Below are positions 47,821 to 59,488 of a stretch of 64,000 nt of DNA, piece after piece. A program made the position numbers and the translations under genes. The notes beneath the pieces are model-generated. The model made no database searches and had not been told where the DNA came from. It saw only the letters and a program-made list of their open reading frames with translations. The DNA is from Rhynchonema sp. JSB1_4 (Eukaryota; Nematoda; Chromadorea; Monhysterida; Xyalidae), in NCBI GenBank assembly GCA_030248065.1, contig JASAMV010008341.1:20161-84160 (forward strand), given 5' to 3'. The first letter of the stretch is position 1, and each line of letters begins with the position of its first letter.

Positions 47821-50094
47821 TGTCTAGGTCCAGACCCCAGACAACAAATAGATTCGTTTTTGTCTGCACACTGGAGTGGAGAATGAAGTTCACCTCAGCT
47901 CACGGTTCATTGGTTTCAAATAGAGTTTTGGCCAGCTGGGTACTATATCACAATATTATAGCTGAATTGTTAGGTGCAGGTGTATATATTTGGTTATTTA
48001 TGGTTGAAATGGCCGCTCGCCGACACCGATCATAAATTATCAACGCACACCTTTTGGCTCCCATTGTGCACAATGATCGCAACTTGGGCGGGTATGGTAT
48101 GGTATGAACCACATCGGCCAATATTTTATGCACGTGGACAAAACTTTATAGGTAGGCCAGGTATGTGGACATTTTGATGCAAATGAGCAGTGTTTAAAAC
48201 AACATGCCCCTTCCTTTTGTCGTTAATGTTTCGACATTAGTTTAGTAGGCCGATTTCCGGCCCTGACGCCGCCCGGTCTGGGTGTGCATACTGGAAAGTC
48301 GAATTTCCCCCTAAAAAATCGGCAGGCGGAACAATGTCATAATGTTCTTTCTGGCTAGTTTTGTGATTTGGAACCGTTTTCCCACTTCTGAACCGCCAGT
48401 CGTCAGACACGACAGTCATGAGGCTCAAAATGTGTTCTCTCCATTTGGCTGACATAAGCGCTAATTCGTGGGTGGTTTCGTTAAAGCCGGAGAAAAAGAG
48501 CTGAATGTAAAAACTGAATTTGAGAAGTCTAAACTTGAGCTGCTCTGGCGTTGCCATGCCAAGCTAAATTGTACTGATCCTGAAATTCTCCGTTTGTTTT
48601 TTTTACCCTATTTTTTACCGCTGTTTTTTCTGTCACTCCATAGGTGTGGTGGCCAAAGCCAATTTAATCCTACATCATAATGCACACATGTCCATGTATT
48701 GCGCGCTTCATAAATTTTTGTCCATGTCATGCGCAGTTTAACATTTAGTAATGATGACATGGGCATTCTGGGAACATCATTGTGTGGTACACATTTGTCA
48801 CTGCACTTTGTTTGTGCTGCACAAAAGAGAGCCCAGGCTTGAAATTTGATTGTGAAACCATGCAGCTTGTGTGCACGCGCTTGCGGCCCGGCCCTGTTTT
48901 GCGCAGTTTTATCAGCTGAGTTGAACAGCGACAGTCATACAGCATTATGTACATACATATGTCTGTATGTATTCCTAGTCACTTGCAAATCTGAAACCGA
49001 CGGAAGGCAAGAGCATCCGCAATATTGACCTTTATGAATCAGGCAGAGGTAGTCTTTTTGTGCCAACATTGAGTACCTTGTATTCTCCCTGATTCGATAA
49101 GGCAAAGTCGACGATAGGGAAACAGCTTCAATGTAAAATGAACTGAACCTCAAACCAAAGTGAAACCAGAATTTTTAAGACTTCAGACTGCTTCAACCGT
49201 TTTGTCTCAACTCCAGGGACGCGGAAAACACTTATTTACAAATATTCAACTTCTCAGCTCCTGACAATGTGTGGCCTATTTATGGGACCGACCACTGTCC
49301 TTTGAAACACAACGACCAAACAACGGACCGAACCAGCCGGCCGCATCCACGATATTAAATTCGGATTACACACATCGTCGCGAGCAAGAAATTTCTGCCA
49401 AGTCGGCCCGAAGTTCAAACGAATTTCGCTGCAGCAGCTTCCGCTCCCGGGATAGTTGTGTTAGAAAATCTAGTTCGTTCTGCTATAACAGTATTTTGGC
49501 TGTCGGCTTTTATCACTTGTTTAGGCCGGCGATAGTTTAGACCGTACTTTATTGTTATCTATATCCTTCAGCGCGTCAGTATAGCGTTGTTGCTTCTTTG
49601 CTCCAAAGTTGGAGAAAACGTTTTCTTGACATCTTTTGGTTCTCACAATCCTGTTCTGACGGTTTCTTTGTGCGCTGCTTTTGACGACGGAAAGTTATGC
49701 ACCAGGAACTTTCGAAATCTCGACAAATATTATTATTATTATTACTGCATTACTTTAATGAGTTCGCATTTGATCACAATTCTAATGGGCGTACTGTCAA
49801 GTACAAGATCGGTCTACGATTCATTGCTGTTGCAAACCTCTTCGGAGCAGCCTACCCCCTCATACGCTGATTACATTGAATTCTGTGAGTTACACCTTTG
49901 GTTACTGTAAGCGACTGAGTAAGCTTGTGCTTGTAACGTCTGCAACCTATAAGCCTCATATTTGTAACAGTCTTGTAAGTTAGCGCAGCTTATCCCGGGA
50001 GGACTACCTGACTGAAGAGACCATAGCTCAAATAAGACCACTGTTTATCTGAAACGTCTGGCGAACCAAGGAAAACCATACATTCATCCCAAAA

Positions 50095-50268
50095 ATGAAC
50101 TTAGACGATCCGATGTGGTACCCGACCGTTATCCGTCGCACATTGGAACACTTTGAAGAGACACGCGAGCACGTGGCGGACATCCATCAGCTGTTGTTGT
50201 TGTTGTTGGCCGCGCATGTCGGCGTATTGGTGGTCGGAATCGCCATACTTTGGTTGGTCTTTATTTGA
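50095..50268 (+). CDS. Small membrane protein ORF (57 aa)
   Basis: ATG to TGA: a charged amphipathic front part (RTLEHFEETREHVADIHQ), then a 27-residue hydrophobic segment to the C-terminus. It would make a tail-anchored protein. No splice sites needed, no family recognised; could be chance. Confidence 0.3.
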   Translation: MNLDDPMWYPTVIRRTLEHFEETREHVADIHQLLLLLLAAHVGVLVVGIAILWLVFI

Positions 50269-50396
50269 GATTAAAAATAATAAGCAAAAATTTGTAATCT
50301 GACTGCCTTTGCGCGAGAAGCAATTTTGTTATGAGCGCCTGAACATCTGGTTTTATACGTGTTTATTTGAGATCGTGTGACCATCTGGCGCATTAT

Positions 50397-50421
50397 CACA
50401 CTGACGATGACCTGACGCACC
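50397..50421 (-). repeat. Dispersed 33-bp motif, site 8
   Basis: GGTGCGTCAGGTCATCGTCA then GTGTG. Confidence 0.75.
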
Positions 50422-50676
50422 AACTGTCAGTGGCAATGGTTCATCACTGCACATTTCACACGAAGAGCTGTTGAGATATGGTGCAGGCAAACATTGAAAT
50501 TGGAAATATGTAAATCATTTGAGGTCCCGATCCCGATTAGCAAGTTCGGGATCCGGTGCAGTTATTTGAGTATTGACCCCAAAATTTCGAAGTCTGTCTA
50601 ATCCCGATCACAAAATTTTATTTTGAACTCGATCTCGATCCCAAACTGCTGATTCTGTTTGATGTCCGCATTTCAG

Positions 50677-52179
50677 TCTGCTTCTGCTTCGTCGTCGCGC
50701 CGATTCGGCCAATTCGCCAGACACGGGTGGTGGAGGATCGGGCTCCAATTGTCGATTCCTTCGTGCCAGCAGTCCCGGTTCGTTGCTCACCAAACACTCC
50801 CCGCCCCCGCCCTCATCGCAAATTGGCGAACAACAACGACTGTTGCACAACGTCTCACAGCCAGGTACAGTACAGCCGCTTTATAGTGACCCAGTCTCGA
50901 AGAGTGAAACCCTCCCTCGGTATAGTGACCGACCGACAGCTTTGGTGACACATCTGCCATTCTGCCTATAATGTACTTTTAGGATAAAATCTAGTGAATG
51001 TATAGCGTCGTGGCGTGCGAAAACGATCCCGATGCTTTTCGTACCGTTTTCGCACGTCGATTGGCCACGACGGTACTGTTCAGACATCAGCAATGTCGGG
51101 TGCCTGAATTATGTCACTATAAAGAAAGAGGGCAGACTGTACGTGGGGGTGATTTGTTCAGAATGGTACTGTCCGACAGCGTCCCCAATAAGAACACTGG
51201 AAAACTTTTATGTCACAGTTAGATTCCATACAGAAAACATCGACCCGGACATGACCGATCACCAAGTTTGATACTGACTCGACTGTTACATTATGCCTGA
51301 TCCAAAACATTGGGCTTATCCATGCCGGTTGCGGGTCACTCTGTACTCTGTGCTCAAAGTACAGCAGAAAGCAGCCGACTCCAAAGTTTTTGCCACCGTT
51401 TAGAGTGAGCGGTGTACGTGTACGACTGATGTGCCATTCTGTGGTGGCGACAATATACCTCGTTTCTGAAACGGGTCACGCCCGATCATGCGATCATGTA
51501 ATTAAGAGGCTAATTGTTTAGTCGTCAACTCAAATCATCAACTCAGCCCAGCACGCGTCCGCTACCTAATGTCCGTTGCGTGCATTTGATGCCGCGACAC
51601 GAGGTTGCAGACCAAAGCAGCCCAAAATGAGCGGGACAAATACCTATGGCACACGACGTTAGCGGCAAAATGTGCGTCCCACCCTACCTACAACACAGAC
51701 ACTGGATACCGCGACGATCAAACTTGACGACATGGATACATACTGTACCTTTACAAAGAGAGTAGATTATGCGCACATTGCGTAGGTCTTCCCTTTTGAA
51801 CACTCACACTAAGCGGTTCTCCTTTCAATGATCCGTTGTTTCAGGTCCGATGCACAACCTGGCCATGCAGGCGCACAGTCAGATGTACTTTCGCGATTCG
51901 GGACCGACTGGCGGCGCCACCGTTTTGCCTAACGCCAATGCGATGGACGCGAAGGCACAAAAGTTGTCAATGTCCGGTACGCAGACGAATGCGGTAGTTC
52001 GACCGACAATGACTTCGGTTGCGTCAAATCCTAATTTTGAATCCATTTCAACGTCAAGAAAATTCAGCAGACGAACTCCGGCGCGAATGACGCCACAAGA
52101 CGCCGATAGACTCAAGTCCGAGGATGTCAGTCCCACGCCTGATGTTTCACAACTGTTCGCTGATATTAATCAGGTGTGA
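50677..52179 (+). CDS. C-terminal exon pair of an unidentified protein
   Basis: Exons 50677-50864 and 51845-52179 join in phase (CCA G|GT) and end in TGA. The product is low-complexity and disordered, rich in Ser, Pro, Gly, Asn and Thr (ADSANSPDTGGGGSGSN; KHSPPPPSSQ), followed by a basic KFSRRTPARM segment and an acidic end. Exon 1 starts in phase 2, so earlier exons exist. It may be the tail of the gene with the RGS exon at 44378, since both lie on the same strand with no other gene between them, but this link is inferred. Confidence 0.6.
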
Positions 52180-52436
52180 TTTTATTAATTGTTAAAGTCT
52201 GCGCTGTTTATAGCGCCCGAAAATGCCAAAAAATCCCATTTGGGACGCTATGAAGAGAGCACGGCCTGTGTTGTTGTGGAAATTTTGAGTTTCTTGCGAT
52301 CGGCGAACTCGAAAACTTTTTCTATTTTTTTCGTCCTTAGCCTAGCACCTGTGATTCTACTACATTGCGGTCAAACCGGTTCAATAATATTTATTGTAAA
52401 CACGTAAACTTAAAGGTCAGTGGTACCATACATATG

Positions 52437-52590
52437 TCAGGGTTGGAAAAAAATTTTACACACGTTTTTAAAAAAATTTTTGAAGTCTCGGATGCGGGGA
52501 TTTTTGACCAAATTTGCCCAAAAAAACGTTCGAAAACGCGAACAAACGCAACTTTAATTGGCAAGTCACTTTTGTGACTTAGTTTGTATC
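52437..52590. mobile_element. Fragment of hAT MITE family
   Basis: Begins CAGGGTTGGAAAAAAATTTT and includes GGCAAGTCACTTTTGTGACTT, shared with the element at 8874 in inverse order. The other terminus is missing. Confidence 0.5.
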
Positions 52591-52999
52591 ACTCGCCTTC
52601 GGAAACGAAACGTCGACTCTCGGCAGGACTGGCCGCCCACATCGCAGCATTGACCACCGACTCGTAAGTGTACTCGATCACGAGACCAGTGGCTTGTGCT
52701 GTTGTTATAAAGTGCGAACGGCGTCAATTCGAACTTTTCCATAGAAATTCTCGATCCCCCTCGAAGCCACTTTGGGACTTGCGATCCATATATGTATCTC
52801 AGGGTTGTCTGCGATCTAAAATTTTATATTTGGGAATTGTTCTAGTCTAGAGCAGATCTCTAAACAGACGAAGATTCATCAAATTCTGTTATGGTACCAC
52901 TGGCCTTTCAGGAATACCTACTGTACATGCATATAACATTCAGAATAAATGTTGAGGAACATGTGATATTGATCCAAGCGTTGAAAAATGCAGATTTGA

Positions 53000-55802
53000 T
53001 TACAAGTTCTCTTTCATGCAACTTCTGAAAACGTCCACTACAAAATCGACGTCCGTTTCATCGGTGCAAAACGGTGGGCGCAAGAGCAGCGTCTGAAATG
53101 AGCACTGTGAACATGCAACAACATTGCACGACTTAGACGAAAAACCAAAATTGGGGCACCAACATTGCCATTCACGCATCCATGGCCAACCAGGAGTCCG
53201 TGACGTGCCAACCTTGTCACGAAGTCTTGCACAACATCATTGGGCGACCGATTCTAAAAGAAGATTTTGGTTCTCTTTAAAAGTTCCATAAACCTGAAAA
53301 CAAAGAAACGTTAGACATCACGGCGATCGATGACAAGTTCCGATGAAGCGTCACCTGGTTTTGTTCAACCTCCAGTTCAACGGCCATCACCAATCCTCGG
53401 CCTCTGATGTCTTTGATCTTTATTTTTCTGCTTGTTTCCTGGCGCAATTCGTCCAAACCCGCGCGCAATCTCAGGCCCAGGATTTTCGCTCGTTCCTGCA
53501 GGCCCTCAGCTTGGATGACCGGAAATTGATACAACAGGGTAATTTGTTCGATCGCAAAATCCATGTTTCTTTATAAACTAAGATATGTACATAACTCATT
53601 TGGTGACCGGCAAAAAACCAAAGGTACACACATAAACACATCTCTCACTATCATACCTGCAGCACAGCGCATCCCACTGCACAGGCCAGTGGTCCTCCAC
53701 CAAACGAATTTGCGTGTAACGTTTTGACCAAAGTGGATGCCACATGTGGCGTGGTGACCACAGCAGCCAGTGGGACACCGTTACCCAGATGGTCCGCTAT
53801 TACTGAATAATGAAGATACGTATATTCCTTCCCCAGTTTGTTCTCGAATACCGGAAATATTTCCGGAAAACGCAAGAATTTACATGCAAAAATAATGCGT
53901 TTTCCGGAAATATTTCCGGCTTCCGATTTCCGGATTCAACCTACAGTATGTAAGCCCGCCCTAAGTCAATACTCTCACTCTTTCGTCAGTGTACGGGAAG
54001 CCAGCTTGCCTGTTCTTTGGCATCATGATTGTGGCTGTTTGGTGCCTTCGCACTGACGATCATCTGGTGCCCGTGTGGGAAACAAGAAACGGGCAACCAA
54101 AATGCACCTGATATGGATACGAAAAAAGAAAAAGACCAACAAATATCCGGCACAACTCCATGTGATTCGAACTCCCAGAAGTCATCGCCTGTCCGTCCCA
54201 TGCCTGAGTTGTTGACAAAACGGCAGAGTTTTAGATTTTGAATTGACGTTTCATATTTATTGCGGCAAGTTGGAACTTGCATTTTCTCGCTCGAAGCAAA
54301 GCAGGGGTAACAGCTATAGACATGGATATACCAACTGACGGCGAACCAGTGTCCGTTTCGTCCATAATACAGACAGCACCATGAGCACGCATCATGTCAA
54401 AGGCCGCTTTTATGTAACACGTTGGATATCGAAGCAAACCGGCTGAAAACTGAAAATGTGACGGTCAATTTATTTATTATTCACAGACACTTTCTTTCCA
54501 AAATTTAAAAAAAACGATATTCAAAGCACCTGCATTGATTCCAGCACAAACGCCGATGGTTCGGATTTAGCCGTGTCGTGCTGAAGACTTCGCTTCAAAT
54601 CGGCCAGACTGCGATCTGACATCATGCACATATTGGGCTCACATGAACAAACAGGTTGATGAGACTGAAAGACGAATGCGCTCACACAGAGTTGCTCTTC
54701 CTGATTTTGCTGATAAATGGTCCACTTAGGTCATCGTCAATGCGGAGGCACTGTATATGGCCATGTGTGATTGTGTGATGTGAAACGCTCTTTGTCAAAA
54801 CCCAGAGTGTAAAACTCTGTCAGGTCACAGAACTTTGAATTTGATCATTTTTGTTCAAGGTTCAATCGTGCCCCCAACCTGGACATCAGTCGCTTGTTTA
54901 GCACAGCGTATGGTGTTCGTATCATCTGGGCTCGGGTTTGGAACCTCAAAATAGGGCAAAAATCCAATCAATTCCGATGTTAATTGGCCAAGTTTTAAAA
55001 AACTAGAAAACTAATTTTCTATTTAATTTCTAATTTTTACTAGGTAAATTAAAATTTTAATCGTCCACAAGTCTGATTTTACCGTGTGCACCCCAAACGG
55101 ACTAGTGCCCGTATTCGAATATCCACAATCAGTGTGTCTCAACATGAGCAGATCATATCGATTGGTGAAAAGTCGCGACATCAATATGGCCAGTTCATAT
55201 GCTTCGTTTTTGCTGTTGACAAAGTAGCACACATTCAGATTTGGGGGCAAGGTTTTGGCCAGGCGATCGGCGTAAGCACTGAGCGGTGAATTCAGGTAGA
55301 TTGTGGTAGTGTGCCAAACGAGGGACGATTGACGGTGTAGCACATCGGTGAGGTGACTGGAATAAACAATTTTTACGCTGGTCAAAACGGTTTTCCGGAA
55401 ATATTTTCGTTCTGATTCCGGTATCCGGATGGATTTTACGGAACACGGAATTAACATTTAGATTTCAGTTCACTGTGTTTTCAAAGGAATGCGAAACATT
55501 TCCGAGTTCCGCATTTTTCCAGTTTCATCCGGAAACCGGAATTCGGAACTATTTCCGGAAAACGGAGATGGTGTTCCGCATCCGGAAGTAGATCAAAGTT
55601 GTTTTTACATGTAAATATCTCCAGAGTCCGGATTTCGTGTTCAACCCAAGTCCGTCCCAAGAACAACAAAACACAAAAGACAAGTTTTCCTTACGGATGG
55701 CAGTGTCCCAGTAGCGAATTCGAGCAAAGATCCAAATATTTTTGGCCATTCTTGTCCCAGATATATTGTCCTTTGGCATGGCTCACTTGAATTGGTGTTG
55801 AA
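53000..55802 (-). CDS. AGXT2-like class III aminotransferase, probably catalytically dead
   Basis: Minus-strand exons: 55695-55802, 55083-55356, 54530-54664, 54332-54449, 54141-54203, 53657-53802, about 53355-53517, 53164-53253, 53000-53092. Splice phases agree except at the 53517 acceptor, which reads CG (a downstream AG at 53503-53504 is also in phase). Family landmarks: [15 protein letters not shown] and [107 protein letters not shown]. The family's PLP lysine sits just before the GNG as AKGIGNG; here it reads IADHLGNG, so the lysine is absent. The cofactor-stacking AYHG motif is also not recognisable. AGXT2 uses alanine and glyoxylate in mitochondria; this copy looks like a pseudoenzyme or early pseudogene. 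The N-terminus is upstream of 55802 and was not found. Confidence 0.85.
53851..53919. repeat. 24-bp perfect inverted repeat with CCGGAAATATTTCCGG palindromes
   Basis: CCGGAAATATTTCCGG occurs at 53851-53866 and 53904-53919. Each is itself a perfect 16-bp palindrome, and both are extended inward by AAAACGCA / TGCGTTTT. It lies in an aminotransferase intron. Related CCGGAA-rich sequence fills 55380-55640. Confidence 0.8.
54041..54071 (-). repeat. Dispersed 33-bp motif, site 9
   Basis: GGCACCAGATGATCGTCA then GTGCGAAGGCACC, in an aminotransferase intron. Confidence 0.8.
54724..54751 (+). repeat. Dispersed 33-bp motif, site 10
   Basis: TTAGGTCATCGTCAATGCGG then AGGCAC; a diverged copy 60 bp upstream (in gene direction) of the aminotransferase exon ending at 54664. 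Confidence 0.6.
55380..55640. repeat. Diverged CCGGAA-rich repeat
   Basis: Multiple TTTCCGGAAA, CCGGAATTCGG and ATCCGGA modules in both orientations, in the intron between the first two seen aminotransferase exons. It appears related to the inverted repeat at 53851. Confidence 0.5.
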
Positions 55803-56907
55803 CTAACGAAACGTTGTTGCGCGAAATGAGGAATTCGCGATAAACAATAGCGGCGAGCCATTTTTGTTCAGTCGACACTGAGAAGGTGCAAAAAGCACCC
55901 GCAGTTTTGGTGGTATAATATAATGTAGTGTTATCACTATCAGTCGTGGGTGCCAATTTTGACTGCGTTTTTAACGCTTGTTGGACGTATGTATGTCTTT
56001 CTGGGTTGTTTCTGTGCGACGAATTCCCAGAGATGAACACAACCGATATTTTTACTAACGCTTCTTGCCCCATATGCACTCTTCCTCAGAGTACCTGCAA
56101 AAAAATAATAACCAGTCAAAATTCACAGAAAATTTGCCAAAAATGTGCTGAATTGCAATGCACAAACACCATGCAATGGTGGACCAAAGCAAAGCAGACG
56201 CACAACCGCGCACCATCACTGTGAAACATTATGTAATTTTATATTATGCAATTGAAAAAAGTTTTTTTTTTCAAAAAAGCTCGTAAGTTAAATTTTTTTT
56301 CAACCCTGGTGGCGGAGGTCCGTCCAAGTGATGAGACCCAGGCAGCTGGCTCGGTATCAGACTTTGGGTCGAAACCGCAACCCCATCACGAGTGTCGTTA
56401 TGCACCCCGTGCCCTCAAAGCACACCTGCATATAGTGTAGGTATGTATAGTCCAGCCACGCGCTCATGAGACGACTTTTTTAAAGCTTGCTTGGCCAGAG
56501 TCAAAAATGCTCCGGCTACACGGGTTTTCGCAAACAAAAGAAAGAGATTGGGCCGAGAGACATTATGACAAGTTCCAGCTGGCTGACCTCAATTTGTTGC
56601 GTGCTCACGCGAACAGCAACGTTGTTCAACACCCAAATGTTTTGGGAGTCAAAAGGGAATTTACGCACCGAGGTGGAGAGCGTGTTTCTAAAAAATACGT
56701 GCGTTTCTCTTTCTTTCATTTCCGAAATACGTGGAACCTGAACATTATTGGATCCGCACAAGCCAACTTCAAAAAAAGTCGTCTCATGAACTCGTGGCTG
56801 GACTATACATATTTTATGTAAAATACGTTTACGACCTTTGCCTGGTTTACGGCTGCCATCAAGGCACTCAAGTCCGTCCGTACAGCGTGTGCCGTAAACT
56901 ACGTTAG
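55803..56907. other. No recognised gene
   Basis: Short frames only, plus the end of a hAT MITE relative (about 56246-56310, reading AACCCTG on plus). The left edge of the Polinton palindrome may extend into this stretch; the matching right-hand sequence lies beyond the window. Confidence 0.4.
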
Positions 56908-57049
56908 TAGTATGGGATTGGGAGCTAACACGCGCTGAAACGCACGCATACAAATGGCCCGCGCTGGCACGCAGGCAGCTGGCCCGCAGCTCGCGCTGGC
57001 ACGCAGGCCGGTCCAAAAGTACTGAAGCCAACCGTTCGGTTGTCTTCAT
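56908..57049 (-). CDS. Start of a Polinton gene downstream of a TATA box (left copy)
   Basis: A frame starting MKTTERLASVLL follows a TATA element on the minus strand (TTATATA at 57101-57107). A good donor-like GGTAAGT lies just before the ATG, so the true transcript may be spliced. The sequence departs from the right copy after about ten codons because of indels. No family recognised. Confidence 0.35.
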
Positions 57050-57386
57050 CCAAAAAATGTCCACTTACCCTAAATGAAGGTTTGTGGCTGAAGTGCTCGC
57101 TTATATACGCTGCGATGGAGAAAAACGATTTTTTTTAAATTTTTCTGGTTTCTGCTGTGCGGGATGTTTCACCTGCACTACATATGGTTTTTACCCATAA
57201 AAGTACAAGGTAGACAAATAACTGTGCAAAAATTTGCGCAGTGTATTGTCGGAAATGCGGGATGTTTCACCCGGCGAGTTGAAAGCATGGGATGCTTCAC
57301 CTACAGTACATATGGTTTTTACCCATAAAAGTACAAGGTAGACAATTGAACGTTAGTGACTGTCTAGCTTAATTATGATCGGCTGT

Positions 57387-57402
57387 GGCCCTGAAGAGGG
57401 CC
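57387..57402 (-). terminator. Histone-like 3' hairpin after the 153-aa gene (left copy)
   Basis: Stem GGCCCT/AGGGCC with loop CTTC on the coding strand, about 30 bp after the stop codon, followed by ACAGCC. Confidence 0.6.
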
Positions 57403-57432
57403 GTTGGGTTTGAGTAAGGCAGCCCGAAGGCG

Positions 57433-57894
57433 CTAATAAGGGTAGTCAATAGGTAGGGCACTCGCTGGTGGTTCCTTGACACATCCCCTGTAGTGTTGAT
57501 CCATGAATGCGCCAACTTTGGTGGTGTTCCAGGCGATGTAACTACTGAGTGAATGGTAGTTGGTGAACCATGTTGTCAATGCACGGACACTGGTGGCGCA
57601 AAAGGCACGGGCACAAAATTGTTCCCATGCGTCACCGACTACTGTAGCCTCCGCAAGTGCTCGTGCATATTTTGCGATGTACACGGACGGTGGGTAGTTA
57701 CAGATGTGGTCGTCTCCCATGGAACTGCAATTGTGACATCCGAGGCACAAGTCCCAGCTCTTGTCCGTGATTGCTTGGCTCAACGCAGGACCGTGACATT
57801 CAAGAAACATTTGGTCTAGGTTATCGATTTCCAATCGCTTTTTCTCGTCCATAAACCGGCGAACGGCATCTTCTTCGTCTCTTGGAACAAACAT
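57433..57894 (-). CDS. Polinton-associated protein of 153 aa, unknown function (left copy)
   Basis: ATG to TAG with a TATA box about 35 bp upstream (TTTATATA at 57925-57932 on plus). The product has an acidic/basic N-terminus and a cluster CLGCHNCSSMGDDHIC that could bind a metal. Amino-acid sequence is identical to the right copy at 63027, which argues for either very recent duplication or selection. It diverges from the gene at 58021 across a 126-bp bidirectional promoter region. I do not recognise the family. Confidence 0.7.
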   Translation of the reverse strand: MFVPRDEEDAVRRFMDEKKRLEIDNLDQMFLECHGPALSQAITDKSWDLCLGCHNCSSMGDDHICNYPPSVYIAKYARALAEATVVGDAWEQFCARAFCATSVRALTTWFTNYHSLSSYIAWNTTKVGAFMDQHYRGCVKEPPASALPIDYPY

Positions 57895-58020
57895 GACTGA
57901 AATTGGATTGAAAGGTTTAAAGGGTTTATATACCCGCCCCGATTGCTTTCTGGATTTTTTCTGGTTTTATTTTTAATTAAATTTTTTTTTTCGTTTTTAA
58001 TTTGATTTTTTTTTTTTTTC

Positions 58021-58368
58021 ATGGGCGTGTACTTTTCTGATGTTTCATTCATTCACAAAATGTATCCACGGAAAGCTGCTCGAACCTTCGAAACAAAGTT
58101 CAAGAAACGCGTGTCCGCTCCACTATGGGAAGCCGGATGCCAACAAAGGACCCCTTCACGTTTTGAAAAATCACTGGCCGCATTCTACCATCAATGGCAA
58201 ATCGAAGTTCAGCAAAAATGTTGATATTATGGCGCTGGTAGCCACAACTTTGAAGGCAGGACTGCTTGGACATGACAAGCGAAAAGGATCCTTGCGCTTA
58301 GTTTGTCATTTTCCGTTTGTGGTCGGGCGTTACAAAGGGCGTGAGTGTAATTGTGTTGTTGTTGCCTA
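58021..58368 (+). pseudogene. Polinton-associated gene of about 115 aa, frameshifted (left copy)
   Basis: Same gene as the intact right copy at 62909, but a single extra T near 58111 (GCGTGTCCG against GCGTGCCG) breaks the frame into two overlapping pieces. The frame ends at TAG after CNCVVVA. Function unknown. Confidence 0.65.
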
Positions 58369-58439
58369 GATATGCCTTCGATTTTTTCTTCCGAAATTAA
58401 AAATTTTAAAAAATTCCACCTACATTAAACCTCCCCCTT

Positions 58440-59460
58440 TCTTTTCAAAACCTCTCTTTGATTTCTTTCTTTGCTTTTTTTCTTCTTCTTTTTAAAATGC
58501 TGCTTCCGGCGAAGGAGAAATTTCTTTTTTCCACAATAAAATTATTCGAAGATTACTCACTTTTTTATTTTCCGGCCTTATTTGTCACACACACAGCTTC
58601 CCCACTTTCCACACACTTTATTTTTGCAGCTGGACCACCGCCACTTCCCCGTTCTTCCTTTTTTCCCGGCTTTTCCTTTCTTCCTGTTTTCGCCTTCTTC
58701 TCTCTTTTCTTTCTTCCCCTCTTCTCAGGGCACCGGCGGGGTTTTCGTTTTTTTTTTTTTTTTGTTTTTTTTCTCTTGTGTCCAGCGTCCCTGCCTTTAG
58801 CAGGAGTGCGGTGTTTTTTGTTTGCGGCGAAGGCGATGTAGACGTCAGAACGTATTTTTATAATAAATCCCAAAACCGAGCCTTATATACCCAACCCCTT
58901 TACCAAAAAAACAAAAAATTTAAAAAATAACCAAAAAACACACACCAAGCATTACCCCCGCTCAGCCAATCATCAAATTCCATACCCTTCATCTTTTACC
59001 CCCTTTCTCCCCCACTACGACATTCTCTTCCTCTATCTCAATATCCTCACCCTCGCGTTTTTTGGACGCCGTCCTGTCACCTTGTCAGTTTCTGCCTTCG
59101 CCGCTCTTACACACCACACACAACCTCACCTTCCTCTCTTTTCTTTTGTTCGTCTCTTTCTTTATTAAATAATAAATAACAAACCCCCCCACCCCTACCT
59201 TATACACCCGAAACCCAAAGTTAACGTTTCTTGGAACACCAAAATTTTTAAAACCCGTTACTTTACTTAAACCCAACATTGCAATAGAGAGGCATCTCTA
59301 CATTTTCCCACTTTATCCCTCTTTCTATCTCCCCTTTTTTGATATAAAAAATCACCACCATAAACACATTTTACAACATTATAAAACCCAAAACACTTGA
59401 ATATATACACACACCTCCTCACATCATAACTCTACATTTTTTCTTTTAAGACTATAAATT
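58440..59460. other. T/C-rich low-complexity block with no counterpart in the other arm
   Basis: Long pyrimidine runs with A/T-rich parts and only short open frames. The symmetric position in the right arm holds an unrelated A/C-rich block. One or both may be consensus errors. Confidence 0.7.
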
Positions 59461-59488
59461 AAATACAAGTGTTGTTTGAACGTGAGCA

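Larger units (their letters stand above)
44940..50094. other. No secure gene; possible introns of the RGS-containing gene
   Basis: Two stretches with plausible splice borders (45972-46050, TTCTTCAG..CAACAG|GTAAAT; and 49790-49885, ending TTCT|GTGAGT) could be exons, but I cannot link them by phase. Otherwise there are short frames, a minisatellite-like segment at 46380-46600 and a small hairpin element at 47710-47820. Confidence 0.4.
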
